Position numbers and translations under genes: made by a program
Notes under the pieces: generated by a model
What the model saw: only the letters and a program-made list of their open reading frames with translations
What the model was told of the DNA's origin: nothing
Database searches by the model: none
Assembly: GCA_029215795.1 (NCBI GenBank)
Contig: JARDYH010000004.1
Location: 206,006,017 to 206,070,016, forward strand
Direction of reading: 5' to 3'
Origin: Anniella stebbinsi
Lineage: Eukaryota > Chordata > Lepidosauria > Squamata > Anniellidae
DNA: 64,000 nt
Part shown: one piece after another, positions 23,191 to 33,750 of the stretch
Layout of the letters: the number at the start of each line of letters is the position of its first letter
Numbering within the stretch: the first letter of the stretch is position 1

Positions 23191-23513
23191 GGACAAACAA
23201 TATGCTGCTAACCCACACACAGTGGTTGAGTACAGGTTGTTGTTGAACCATGGGTTTCATGTTGAACCGTAGGTTGCATGTTGTCTGAACATCCACAGGG
23301 TCACTTGTGTTGACCATGCAGTGTGGCTTATTTTCTTGAACATGCCATCTTGAGAACCCATGGTTTGGTTTGGTGTTGTTCAGGATGACTAGCAAGCCAT
23401 ACTGCAAGGTTAACGAGCCATCCTACAGATGTTCAGACAACACACTAACCCATTGTTCAGCAACAACCCATACTCAACTACTGAGTGTGGGTTAGCTGGT
23501 TGTCTGAATGGCC
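23191..23513. mobile_element. Palindromic MITE, CTGTTCAGACAACA family, long copy
   Basis: The left end '...caatatgctgctaacccacac' and the right end 'gtgggttagctggttgtct' are inverse to each other. Internal copies of 'tgttcagacaacacactaac' and 'gttgtctgaacat' show that the element contains extra inverted termini, as if two units were joined. Non-coding. Confidence 0.55.
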
Positions 23514-24051
23514 TTATAGTCTGGAACATCACTCCCATTTACACTGGGTATCAGTAGGATTGTAGTCAAAAGGGGCCACTGAGAAACAAGAGGGAGGCAT
23601 CAGCAAGATTGGGAGGTATCAGCAGGCTTAGGGGAACCCAAATGTCAGCAGAAGTACACAAAATATTTTCAGCCAAAGAAAAGCCCCTGGGGGCCAAAAC
23701 AACCTCCCCAAAGAGCTCATTAAGACTGGCCAGAGAAAGTGAAGTCACTGTGGGGAGGGTGGGAGTGGAGGAATGAAATAGAAGATTGGAAACAAAACAA
23801 AACTTCAGTATAGATGGAAATATATGCACCCCTTTGAATTTGGCCATACATCTTTCCCTCAGAGATGAATATTAAAAGCCTTCCCCAAAACTCATAAAAT
23901 ATATACAGAAAAAAATGGGGATCCACATGAGGGGGAGCAAGAAAAGTGGGCAACCTAAAAATAATTCCTCACAGGCCAAAAGGTTGCCTTCCCCTGTTAT
24001 ACACAACCATGATTGTTGGGGCCTTTTCCAATGTATCTTGAGGTGGTAAAA

Positions 24052-25068
24052 TAAGTGAACATATGTCAGGAAAAACTAGGACATGTCAGGATTTTTGATA
24101 ACAAATCTGGGAAGGCAGGAATTATGAAATTTGAAGAAAAATCTGGATTTTTCCCATCCTCCCTCCTCCCAAAGGGCAGCTCTACTTTATAGTCAATGGG
24201 AATTAACAACAATGTTTATAGCTCTGTCATTTTTAAAGATAAAGAGCTGAAACTTGGCACTACGATATCCCTTGGGTAGGGGTTTAGTGATACCAAATTT
24301 AAAGCAGATCCATTGATCCATTGATTTTTAGGCTTTTTTGTAAGTTTGAGGTTTTAAAATTATTTTTTGAAGAAAACATCATTCTTAAAGATAAAGAGAT
24401 GAAACTTGGCATCATGATAGCTCTTAAGTAGGGCTTTAGCCATGCCAAGTTTCAAATAGATCTGTTCATTGATTTTTTGGATTATTTTTAAAAATTGAGA
24501 TTTTAAAATTATTATTTTTTAAACAAAACCATCATTTTTAAAGAGAAGATGAAACATGGCATCATGATAGATCTTAAGTAGGGCTTTAGCCATGCCAAGT
24601 TTCAAGCAGATCTGTTCATCCACTGATTTTCAGCAAATTTCAAAACAAAATTGAACTTTAAAACTAAAAAAATAAAAAAGTTAGCCGGCTGGCCGGCCAG
24701 CAGCAAACCCTATTAAGCAGCAGCTTACAGAGGAGTGCGGATACAATCAGAAAAGATATTTGAGGGAAGGAGAGAATGTATCACACAGAGTATAGCAACA
24801 AAGTACAGCAAAAGCTACAAAAGTAAAAGTGAGTGAAGTTAATTTCAGATACATTGAATGTCTCACTTGTTATTTCAGTGATTTTAACATTAAGATGTTA
24901 TGTAGAACAGATTTGTCTTAATTGTGTGCTGTAAAATCAGACATGTGACCAAGGCTATGTTCAAGTGGCGCTGGACACCCCCTTGGGGGCGGACATGTTG
25001 GTGGGGATGCCCCCTTAGGGGCCAACCATGTTGTCCTCCTTTTTGATTTCCAAAATATGGTCACCCTA
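24052..25068. mobile_element. Non-autonomous DNA element with three tandem units
   Basis: The right end is ATATGGTCACCCTA, the terminus of the 320-bp MITE family; the left end 'taagtgaacatatgtc' is a degraded inverse of it. Inside are three head-to-tail units of about 152, 153 and 133 bp (24228, 24380, 24533), each starting 'catttttaaagat' and containing 'gaaacttggca'. No target duplication survives at these ends, so the limits are provisional. Non-coding. Confidence 0.5.
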
Positions 25069-25249
25069 AAAATGTCCAACAACCAGAAATGTGTCTGTGG
25101 TATCCGAAGATATATACTTTAAACTCAAAGTATTAGGGAACGTATCGAAAGCTGTCAAAATACTCCTTTGGCGGAAAATTTATTATTGCTAAAAACTAAT
25201 GCTTTTGGCCTTGTGGGCTATTTTTCTGAATCCATAACAAGTCTGTCTT

Positions 25250-25478
25250 TGGTGGGGTAAATGTGTTGGCCTAGGAGTCTGGAGATCTGGGTTCTATTTC
25301 CTACTTGGCCATGGAAGCTCACTGGGTGACTCTGGGCCAGTCACAGGCCCTCAGCCCAACCTACCTCACAAGGTTGTTGTTGTGAGGATAAAATGGAGAG
25401 GAGGAGGATTGTGTACACTGCCTTGGGTTCCTTGGAGGAAATAAGGCAAGATATAAATGTAATAAAGAAAGAAATGTC
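25250..25478 (+). mobile_element. tRNA-derived SINE (Sauria-SINE-like), copy 1
   Basis: A tRNA-like head ('ggcctaggagtctggagatc', 'gggttctatttcc', resembling a B box) is followed by 'ggtgactctgggccagtcac', 'cctcacaaggttgttg', 'gaggataaaatggagaggag' and a tail 'gatataaatgtaataaa'. This order is typical of squamate tRNA-derived SINEs. Two further copies lie at 35380-35560 (minus) and 36613-36890 (plus). The family name is from memory of the class and was not checked. Confidence 0.75.
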
Positions 25479-25649
25479 TCCCAATGAAATCTGAAAAGAT
25501 GTGTCATCCTACCTGCTTCCTTAGAGCAGTTTTCTTTGGGGAAAGCCATGAGGTATTTTTATACCTTGGTACGTTATTTGGTTTGGGGAACAAGAAGACA
25601 TCCCAATAGCAAAATCAGGAGATACTGGGGATATTTTATGCCCCATGTT

Positions 25650-25664
25650 GGGGGGGGGGGGGGG
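25650..25664. repeat. Poly(G) tract
   Basis: About 14 consecutive G. A second poly(G) of about 12 lies at 38152-38163. Confidence 0.9.
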
Positions 25665-26161
25665 TCCCAGAAAGAAACTGGTGATAAGAGTTGAAATGTG
25701 ACAGAATTATGCAGGTGACAGAAGACAACAATGCCATGGGAGGACTATGTTCCAGGTCTACTTCTGTGTAAATTCTGCAATGTAAGTTGCCTTTATTGAA
25801 TGCACGCATCAAATTCTGGAGCTTTCCCCTGTATATAAAAAATGTAAATGCAGATGAATCTGCTAATGTATTTATTGATTTCAGAGTGATGTTGCAAGAC
25901 CCAAGTTCATGTGTGAACCCTGCTATCTTCCCTCACCTGGAAGCAAACTCTGCATTTAGTATAAGTGTGTGGAAACAGGCTGCAGTCGCTCACTGATGAG
26001 AAATAGACACCCAGAACATTTTCAGAGGTACTGTACTCATCTCATTCTGCAAAAGGGGCCATCGGAGGCAGTGCTAAATGAGTGTAATTGGAGATGTAGG
26101 GATATTGCAAAAGATCTCGTGTTGGCCACTGACATAGATGGCTTTAAAGGAGGGGGTTGAA

Positions 26162-26473
26162 AAGGATGACCATATGGAAGGGTTCCTGTATCTTTAACAG
26201 TTATACAGAAAAGAGAATTTCAGCAAGTATCATTCGTATGCATGCAGCACCTGGTGAAATTCCCTCTTCATCACAACAGTTAAAGCTGCAGGATCCCTGC
26301 CCTCTTGACCAGATACATCAGATGGCAGGGCTCCTGCAGCTTTAACTGTTGTGATGAGGAGGGGAATTTTACCAGGTGCTGCATGCATACAAATGACTCC
26401 TGCTGAAATTTCCTTTTCTAGATAACTGTTAAAGATTCAGGAGCCCTTTCTTCCTTTCCATATGGTCACCCAA
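26162..26473. mobile_element. 320-bp-family MITE, subfamily A, degraded copy
   Basis: It has the palindromic arms 'gaatttcagcaagta', 'cacctggtgaaattccctc' and 'tttaactgttgtgatgag', with damaged termini ('aggatgaccat' and 'ggtcaccca'). The centre has lost most of its inner terminus. It lies within the CR1 fragment. Confidence 0.85.
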
Positions 26474-26485
26474 AACAATTTGAAC

Positions 26486-28332
26486 TAGGGGTGTGCATCG
26501 GATCGGATCCGATCCACGATCCGAATCCGATCCGCCCCAAAATCGGGAAAATCCAATCCGATCAACATCCGATCCGATCCGATCCGCCGAGGTCCGATCC
26601 GGATCGGACGCCATTTTGAATGCTTTTTCCCATAGCCAAGTATTGTTTTACAAAAACACCTATAACGTTTTCATTTTTAAAGATAGAAGGATGAAACTTG
26701 GGCACATTGTAGACTGGTTAGGGATAGTTATCTGTGAGAAATTTCAGAAAGATTGGTGCATGCGTTTTGTGGCAATTAATTTTTTAATAAATACCCAGGA
26801 ATACCTATATCTTTGTCATTTTTAAAGTTACACACATGAAACTTTGCCACATTGTAGGAGGTACCTTGGGACCTATGTGTGTGAAATTTCAGAAACGTAG
26901 GTGCTTGTCTTGTGTGGCAATTAATTTTCAGAAAAATGGGTAGTAGTGGGGTAAATACAGTTACGCCTCCCACTTTTTTATTTTTGAAGATACAAACAGG
27001 AAACTTGGGCACATTACAGGTACCACTTGGCTTGATATGTGTGTGAAATTTCAGAAACATTGGTGCTTGCCTGGTGTGGCAATTAATTTTTGAAACAATG
27101 AGGGATTCATTGGACAGCACTTGCCCATAGGGATTCATTGGACAGTACTTGCCCATAGGGAATCATTGGACAGTACTTGCCCATAGGGAATCATTGGAAA
27201 GCACTTGCCCATAGGGAATCATTGCATTGCACTTTCCCATTGAGAAATACAGTTATGCCTCCCACTTTTTTATTTTTGAAGATACAAACAGGAAACTTGG
27301 GCACATTGTAGACTGGTTAGGGATAGTTATCTGTGAGAAATTTCAGAAAGATTGGTGCATGCGTTTTGTGGCAATTAATTTTTTAATAAATACCCAGGAA
27401 TACCTATAACTTTGTCATTTTTAAAGTTACACACATGAAACTTTGCCACATTGTAGGTGGTACCTTGGGACCTTTGTGTGTGAAATTTAAAAAACGTAGG
27501 TGCTTGCCTTGTATGGCAATTAATTTTAGAAAAATGGGTAGTAGTGGGGTAAATACAGTTACGCCTCCCATTTTTTTATTTTTAAAGATACAAACAGGAA
27601 ACATGGGCACATTACAGGGAACACTTCGCTTGATATGTGTGTAAAATTTCAGAAAGCTGGGTCCAGGCATGTGGTGGCAAGGTATTTTTGAAACAATGAG
27701 GAAAGAAACGCCTATAACTTTTTTATTTTAAAAGTTAGAAGTCTGAAAGTTGCTCACTTTGTAGATGGGTTAGGGGTAGATATCTGTCACAAATTTCAGA
27801 ATGATAGGTCCAGGCATTTGATGGCTATGGAATTTTAGATTAAAAGTTACAAAAGTTTTTTCACATAGGCTTGGGCTGTCAATTGCACCCTCCTGCCTCC
27901 TGGGAAGAAGAAGGAAACACTTTCTCTCCATCTCTTTGATCCTTGCACGCTTGGCTGCAAATGAGCTAGGCTCAGCCGTTCTGCTTGAGTAAAAAGTGAA
28001 AGTGAGCCAGGTTCTTTATCTCCTTCTGTAATGGATACCAGCTCAGTTTGCAGCCAATCTTTCTGAAATTTCTCACAGATAACTATCCCTAACCAGTCTA
28101 CAATGTGCCCAAGTTTCATCCTTCTATCTTCAAAAATGAAAAAGTTATAGGCATCTTTGTAAAACAATATTTGGTTATGGGAAAAAGCATTCAAAATGGT
28201 GTCCGATCCGGATCGGACATCCGGTCCGATCCGATCCGACCATCCTCCGATCCGATCTGATCCAATCCGACCCCCCAGGTCCGATTCCGATCCGCTATCC
28301 GATCCGATCCGGGGGGTCAGTGCACATCCCTA
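26486..28332. mobile_element. 1847-bp hAT-like element with long inverted ends
   Basis: The ends are TAGGGGTGTGCA and TGCACATCCCTA, with a perfect 8-bp target duplication ATTTGAAC (26478-26485 and 28333-28340). About 275 bp at each end are inverse copies. Each arm starts with clustered GATCC/CCGAT pentamers, then 'gccattttgaatgcttttt' and 'agatagaaggatgaaacttg'. Inside are a ~300-bp unit present about 2.5 times (from 26951, 27246 and 27551) and five exact-length 28-bp units (27101-27240). No transposase frame is present, so it is non-autonomous. Confidence 0.85.
27101..27240. repeat. Five 28-bp tandem units
   Basis: Units start at 27101, 27129, 27157, 27185 and 27213, each of the form 'agggattcattggacag' and 'acttgcccat', with few substitutions. 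The array is internal to the hAT-like element and absent from the second copy of the surrounding ~300-bp unit, so it expanded after that duplication or was lost from the other copy. Confidence 0.9.
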
Positions 28333-28995
28333 ATTTGAACAAATGTATGTCTATCAATCGCTATTAGCCATGAGGACTAGAACCTCCATGTTCAGAGGCA
28401 AAATGCCACTGAATACCAGTTGTTGAGGAGCAACAATAGGGAAGAACTATCACCTTGATGTACTGCTGTTGGCTCCTTAGAGCTTTTCTACACTAGGCTG
28501 TTAATCCACTTATTTACTTTCACTTTCATCACAGAATTGAGATCTGAGCACTACACAAGGAGTCCTTTCCTGCTTTTCTGCCATATACCCTCTAGGTGGC
28601 ACTGTGGTATAGCAGAATAACACAAATACACAAGTGAAAAAATTAAATGCCGCATTTTCCCTGCTCTAAAAACAAAACAAAAAAAAACCTCACCAAAGTG
28701 CTGACCAGATGCACAAGCGAAACTGGAGGGACACAACATCATCTAAAAAACCCATAAACAACCATGAGTAGGGAAGGATGAGCACATGATAAATGCCTTA
28801 TGTAGAAAAACCCTTGTTAGCATCTGACTGGCTACAGTTGGGAACCCTTCTTTGATTCCAGCAGGGCTCTTCTTATGTTCTCAAGGAATACTTGAATCAG
28901 GATTCATGACTTTCTATCCACATCAGCTTCACAGATATCCCCAAATAACTCTCTGAGAGCACAGAAAGAAGCAGATGACCAATTACATATGTACC

Positions 28996-29100
28996 ATAAA
29001 CAATGGGTTGGACCCATATTTACTCATAGCTGGAGTAGTCCCATTGATTTCAACGGGTCTGTTCAAATTATGATTAAACCTGGGTCCAACCAAATGAGAG
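28996..29100. repeat. Short palindromic repeat
   Basis: 'tgggttggacccatatttac' is mirrored by 'aaacctgggtccaacca', with 'agtcccattgatttcaacgg' in the middle. A MITE-like short repeat related in layout to those at 295-525. Confidence 0.45.
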
Positions 29101-29144
29101 CCAACAATAACACTGAGACAATGGACAGGAAAGAAATTTAGGAT

Positions 29145-29508
29145 TAAGAACATAGGAACATAATAAGAGCCATGCTGGATCAGACCAAGGATCCAGCTAG
29201 TTCAGCATTCTGTTTACACAGTGGCCAACCAGCGGAAACCCACAAGCAGGACATGAGTACAACAGCACCCTCCCACCCATGCTCCCCAACATCTGCTGTA
29301 ATGCTTCTGATACTGGAGGTAACATAGAACCATCAGGACCAGTAGCAATTGATAGCCTTCACCTCCAGGAATTTGTCTACCCCCCTTTTAAAGCCATCCA
29401 AGTTGGTAGCCGTCACAATATATTCTGGTAGTGAATTCCATAGTTTAACTATGCGCTGTGCAAAGAAGTCCTTCCTTTTGTCTGTCCTGATTCTTTCATG
29501 GGATGAAT
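29145..29508 (-). mobile_element. CR1-group LINE 3' end
   Basis: The reverse complement of the CR1 3' UTR and last codons: 'agaacataggaacataataag', 'ccatgctggatcagacc', 'cagcaccctcccacccatg', 'gatactggaggtaacatag', 'tttaactatgcgctgtg'. The coding tail (RTDKRK-like region) is cut by a deletion near 29500. Confidence 0.8.
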
Positions 29509-29721
29509 TATGTAATACTAGTGGTATTACTGTATTTCCTCGATTCTAAGATGCACTTTTTTCCCCATATTTCTGTCTGTGAAAATGGAGTGCGTCTTAG
29601 AATTGATGGCGTCTAAGAATCGCCAGATTTCTCCAGCGCTGGAATGGGGTTGAAGATACCCCGCCCCACCCCACCCACAGCGCCTTCACAAAGGGGCTCT
29701 GCATGCCCCCCCAAGCAACTC

Positions 29722-30418
29722 AGCCTTCCCCACTCACCTCTATCACCGCCACTCTGAGCCGTTGGCAAAGACCTCCTTAGCCTCCAGCATCGCCACAGTC
29801 CACGCCACCAGCATCGCCACGGTCCTCGCTGCCAGCACCGCCACGCTCCTCACCACCAGTGCTGTCCCGGTCCTCACCGCCAGCGCTGCCCTGGTCCTCG
29901 CCGCCAGCACCACCCCGATCCACACCGCCCCAGTCCGCCAGCACCAGCACCGGGGAGGCCGCTTCCAGCGAGGAGCTGCCGCCGTGGCAGCAAAAACTGG
30001 CCTTCCCCACTCACCTCCATCACCGCCCCGGTCCTCGCTGCCAGTGCCACTGGCAGCGGCCTCCCCAGCCTGGAACTGTGGCATTACTACAAAGTAGGCC
30101 ACGATCCTGCGAGAGATCTCACGGGATCGTGGCCTACTTTGTAGTACTGCTGCATTTCCAGGCTGGGGAGGCCGCTGCAAGCAGCGCTTTAAGTGAGGAC
30201 CAGGACGGCGATGGGGGAAGGCCGGTCCTTGCTGCCACGGCAGCAGCTCCTCGCTGGCAGCAGCCTTCCCAGCCTGGCGCTGGCAGACCGGGACGGCGCT
30301 GGTGGTGCAGACTGGGGTGGCGCTGGTGGCGAGGACCAGGACGGTGCTGGCGGTGCTGGTGGTGAGGACCGGGGTGGCGTGGACCGGAGTGGCGCTGGGG
30401 GTGAGTGGGAAGGGAGGA
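29722..30418. repeat. Large GC-rich inverted repeat
   Basis: The arms meet at 30111-30120. The inner stem 'actacaaagtaggccacgat' (from 30087) pairs with 30125-30145. Outward, 'ggcctccccagcctgga' pairs with its inverse at 30156-30175, and the far ends 'ccttccccactcacc' and 'ggtgagtgggaaggg' also pair. The left arm is longer because a segment starting 'ccttccccactcacctc' occurs twice (29725 and 30001). Confidence 0.8.
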
Positions 30419-30423
30419 GGGGG

Positions 30424-31243
30424 TGTGACGCCCTGCCTGTACCTGTGCTACTCACCAGGCTACACCACAGGGCTGTCCACGCCACTCGCACTCAGGGCTT
30501 ACTTCAAAAAACCCCTGTGCTTATGACGTGGTTGAGAATTTAGGGCTGCTGCTGCTGCTCCCGTCCCGCCTTTATTCTTCTAGGCCCCACGGCTCCACAG
30601 CTCAGCACCCTAGCCCTCAAATCCCCCTTCTTATGTCCGCTGCCACCAGTACCTTACTCAGGTACAATTCCAATGATCACACCAGTTGTAAATAAACAAG
30701 ATTTATTAACAGAAGTATATGCAGATCAATAAGTGTGATGGTTTCCTCAGATATAGACTCGTATTGGTTACAGGCACAATGCTTTATGGTCTCAGTACTT
30801 TCTTCTTATAACATTGACAATAGAAACTCTAACGTTCTAATTATCCTGCCTACTCTACCCACTCTAAACTACTGTCTACTCTCTCCCACAATCTATTTCC
30901 CCCAAAATAACAAAACACGTTGGTCCTTCCTATCTGCTAATCACACTCTCCCTCACACTCTCCTTCTCACTCTCTCTCTCTTACTAACTCTGATCTCTCT
31001 CTCCCAACTCTCCTGTCAGCTCTTGTCAGCTCCCTCAATATATACACAGACACTCTCACACAGCCAGCCAATCCAGGCACTCCCCCACCACCATCCAATC
31101 AGCACTCACACATAAACTCCCCCCCCTTATTCTTACCTAGTTACAACATAACTGTTCTCATATTTACCTTCTTTTATGGCCTTTTATATACAACTACTTA
31201 CACTTGTTGATTTAAACAGTTCTCCCAGCAGCTGAACATCACA
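30424..31243 (-). mobile_element. Solo LTR, family 1 copy 2
   Basis: The element runs from TGTGACGCCC to GAACATCACA and is flanked by the 5-bp duplication GGGGG (30419-30423 and 31244-31248). It shares ordered blocks with 1138-1703: 'taggccccac', 'accagttg', 'aacaagatttattaac', 'gtattggttacaggcacaat', 'agccagccaatccaggcact'. The minus strand carries AATAAA near 30708 and a TATA box near 31037. At 820 bp it is longer than copy 1 because copy 1 lacks an internal segment near its 3' end. No internal retroviral region. Confidence 0.85.
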
Positions 31244-31659
31244 GGGGGACTCATGCCCGGGTCGGCCAGGCCCAGCAGGTCCCTGGGTGGCGGATCAAGG
31301 GGGGGCATGCACAGCCCTACCATATTTCTTCGATTCTAAGATGTACTGATCCCCAATATTACGTGTCTGAAAATGGGGTGTGTCTTAGAATCGACGCAAC
31401 GCTTTTTTCCTGACGGGGGCTCTAAAATTAAGGCACGCCTTAGAATCGATGGCGTCTTAGATTTGGTGAAATGCGGTAGCTTCACATTCATTTTGAAAGT
31501 TAAAAGATTTGAAGAGCCAAGATCCAGTTTAATGCCATTAGGAAGAAAGACATGCACAAACATTTATTCCTCATGCAGCATGAAGGTCATTGTCAAGTAT
31601 GTTTATCAAGGGCAGCATTGCTATATAGCCATTAACCTCTCTATTAGGATGTTTTTCTC

Positions 31660-31678
31660 AAAAAAAAAAAAAAAAAAA
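31660..31678. repeat. Poly(A) tract
   Basis: About 19 A. No upstream gene or retroposed copy could be recognised from it. Flanking sequence 31491-32309 shows nothing else. Confidence 0.85.
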
Positions 31679-32309
31679 GCAAGCCATAGGGTGATACTTG
31701 TCTGTTGCAGTTTATTTCCCATTAACCGCATCAGCCTAGCTACAGCTTCCCACAGGGAAACCCTAGCAGCAGTCACATTAAGTTCTCACAGCCTTAATTT
31801 TTAAATTAACCTGATTATTGGGTATATAAAAGAAACCACTGGGATATAAAATGAGGTTTTAAAAGGGTAGTGTACCCAGTGGAATTATTTTGTTTCTTTG
31901 GCCATATGTTGCAGTTTGAGACTGGGTTTGAATATGGGAAAGTATATCTTACACTACGAAGCGTTGCAATAGCAATGGCAGGGGCTCATCCCAAAAAAAA
32001 GGGTGTGAGCTAATGGTTAATTTGTCCTTAGAGTTTTAAATCAATTATTAGGCACAATAACAAGGGTTGCTCAGGACCCAGAGCAAATTAGCAGCTGGAT
32101 GCATCAGAGAGCCTTTGATGCAAATAAGCATGGGGGCAGGGATGTTGCCTAGCAGCCAGATGGAGCCAAATGGGTTTCTTCTTTAGCCTGGCTTGAATCT
32201 GTATGAAACAATTAGCATGTTCAGTATGTTTTATAGTAGTAGTGGTTTCATCTAGTGCTTCCATTGTACTACTCATGCTCCCACTGCCCCGCCTTAGAGA
32301 CACCCTCTG

Positions 32310-32465
32310 TTTATTAGGGACAGCTTTCAGAACATACCTCTGAATACCAGTTGCTGTCCTCCTTGTGGGAGACATCTGTTTGGCCACCGTGAGAGGCAGA
32401 TGCAGGACCAGGTGGCCTTCTCTTTTGATCCAGCAGGGTTGTTCTTCCATTATGTTATGTTTTTA
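32310..32465 (+). mobile_element. CR1-group LINE 3' end
   Basis: 'acctctgaataccagttgctg', 'ctgtttggccacc' and 'tgatccagcagggttgttctt' followed by 'attatgttatgtt' are the CR1 3' UTR end in plus orientation. The overlapping minus-strand open frame of 120 codons is a shadow. Confidence 0.7.
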
Positions 32466-32710
32466 ACTCCAAAGATTGTAAATGGGGGTGAGGGAGCTAC
32501 TATAACTTAATTCACCCCCAACCTGTATTGCAGCCCTGTCAACAGGGTGGAGAACTTCTTTCCGCCACAAAAGTACATTTGATAGCAATGGTACAGCTAG
32601 GGAATTTTAGACTTTGGACTTAATGGTCTTGTTGGGGGGTGGCTCTTTAGATGGCAATAATGTATATTGCCTCTCTTACTTCTGGTAAACCAGTCCTGAT
32701 GCATATCAAG

Positions 32711-33030
32711 TAGAGTGACCCTATGGTAAGGAGGACAGGGCTTCTGTATCTTTAACAGTTGAATAGAAAAGGGAATTTCAGCAGGTGTCATTTGCATGCA
32801 TGTAGCACCTGATGAAATGCCCTCTTCATCACAACAGTTAAAGCTGTAGGAGCCTTGCCCTCTTTTGCATCTGGTCACTCTAGCTCTACTCCTGCAGCTT
32901 TAACTGTTATGATGAAGAGGGCATTTCACCAGGTGCTGCATGCATGCAAATGACACCTGCTGAAATTCCCTTTTCTATTCAACTGTTAAAGATACAGGAG
33001 CCCTGTCCTCCTTTCCATATTGTCACCCTA
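32711..33030 (+). mobile_element. 320-bp nested-palindrome MITE, subfamily A
   Basis: Exactly 320 bp from TAGAGTGACC to TGTCACCCTA. The flanks 'catatcaag' and 'catatcagg' form a near-perfect target duplication. The inner terminus in the centre reads 'ggtcactctag', i.e. plus orientation. Both halves keep the inner hairpin (cag-caggtg / cacctg-atg). Confidence 0.9.
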
Positions 33031-33239
33031 CATATCAGGGGCCTCTTGCACATCCTGCTGAGTGTTAGACTTCTGCCTCAAAGTCCTGCCTGATGACACG
33101 ACTGTTTGACAGCATGGTAAAGGCAGGTAATAACAGCCACAAGACTTGAATGGCTCATAAGGGACATGATGCAGCATTAAACCCCAGCGTCTTCAATGTT
33201 TGCTAGAGGATATGAAGCATTATCTTCATACATGTCCTC

Positions 33240-33750
33240 TGGAGAATGAGAGGACAGCCACTCAACAGTGACATGTTGCCCTCATGTCCTGCTTGGTGAG
33301 TTCCTGGATGTATCTCTTTGCCCACTGGGGGAAACAGGATGCTGAGCCTGGAGATGGACAGATCGGTCTATTTCCATTTCAGTTTCACACGTGTCTGTCA
33401 TAAGTTCACTCCTTCACATTTTGTTTTTTTAAACTGCATGAAAATTTGCATTTAAATCATACTTATTTCCCCCTAAAATATGCATGTTGTATGCATTGCC
33501 CCTCAAATACACATCTCCCCCAAAAATACACATTTTGGATAAATTTTTGAGCTGAGAAACAGCAACACAAAATTCAGTGAACTGCACAATCTGAAAAAGA
33601 ACTGTTACAATCTTTGTATTCATCCAGGAAGAGCACCTTAGGTTTGTTTGCCTAAAAGAAGTGGACTGAACAAAATTTTCCAGTGTCCCTAACTAGACTA
33701 AAGGGGCTTTTGGGCTGATCCAGCAGGCCTCCTCTTATATGCTTATTTAT
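33240..33750 (+). mobile_element. Degraded CR1 3' end in pieces
   Basis: 'cctcatgtcctgcttggtgag' and 'cactgggggaaacaggatgctg' (33280-33345), and later 'gggctgatccagcaggcctcct' (33715), match consecutive parts of the CR1 3' UTR separated by about 350 bp of AT-rich sequence. Insertion or divergence could explain the gap. Confidence 0.45.

Larger units (their letters stand above)
26096..28490 (+). mobile_element. CR1 3' region split by two DNA transposons
   Basis: The left piece (26096-26160) encodes DLVLATDIDGFKGG, the last CR1 ORF2 residues, like the minus-strand copy at 6904. The right piece (28345-about 28490) continues with the 3' UTR: 'tatcaatcgctattagccat', 'ccactgaataccagttgttg'. A late tail 'ttccagcagggctcttctta' occurs at 28855. 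Between the pieces sit a 320-bp-family MITE (26162-26473) and a 1847-bp hAT-like element. The order of the halves shows that the CR1 is the oldest layer. Confidence 0.7.
29528..31490. mobile_element. GC-rich inverted-repeat DNA element(s) with a nested LTR
   Basis: Two termini of the type TACYRTATTTCYTCGATTCT face the same way (29528 and 31319); an inverse end, 'gtcttagatttggtgaaatg', closes near 31485. The piece 31319-31486 could be a separate 170-bp MITE. Between 29722 and 30418 lies a large inverted repeat of GC-rich, CpG-rich sequence with imperfect ~30-bp units. A solo LTR entered the outer edge of its right arm. Open frames here (up to 168 codons) are low-complexity Ala/Ser/Pro or Gly readings of the repeat and are not genes. 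Confidence 0.6.

Noticed and set aside
25250..25480. Functional tRNA gene
   Set aside because: The tRNA-like head is followed by a SINE body and tail and cannot form a complete cloverleaf; copies occur elsewhere in the window.
26500..26610. GATC clusters as methylation or restriction-related sites
   Set aside because: The pentamers are part of the inverted arms of a DNA transposon in a vertebrate genome; no bacterial context exists.
29743..30543. Overlapping frames of 100-168 codons on both strands
   Set aside because: They are readings of the GC-rich ~30-bp repeats (Ala/Ser/Pro one way, Gly/Ala the other) inside an inverted repeat.
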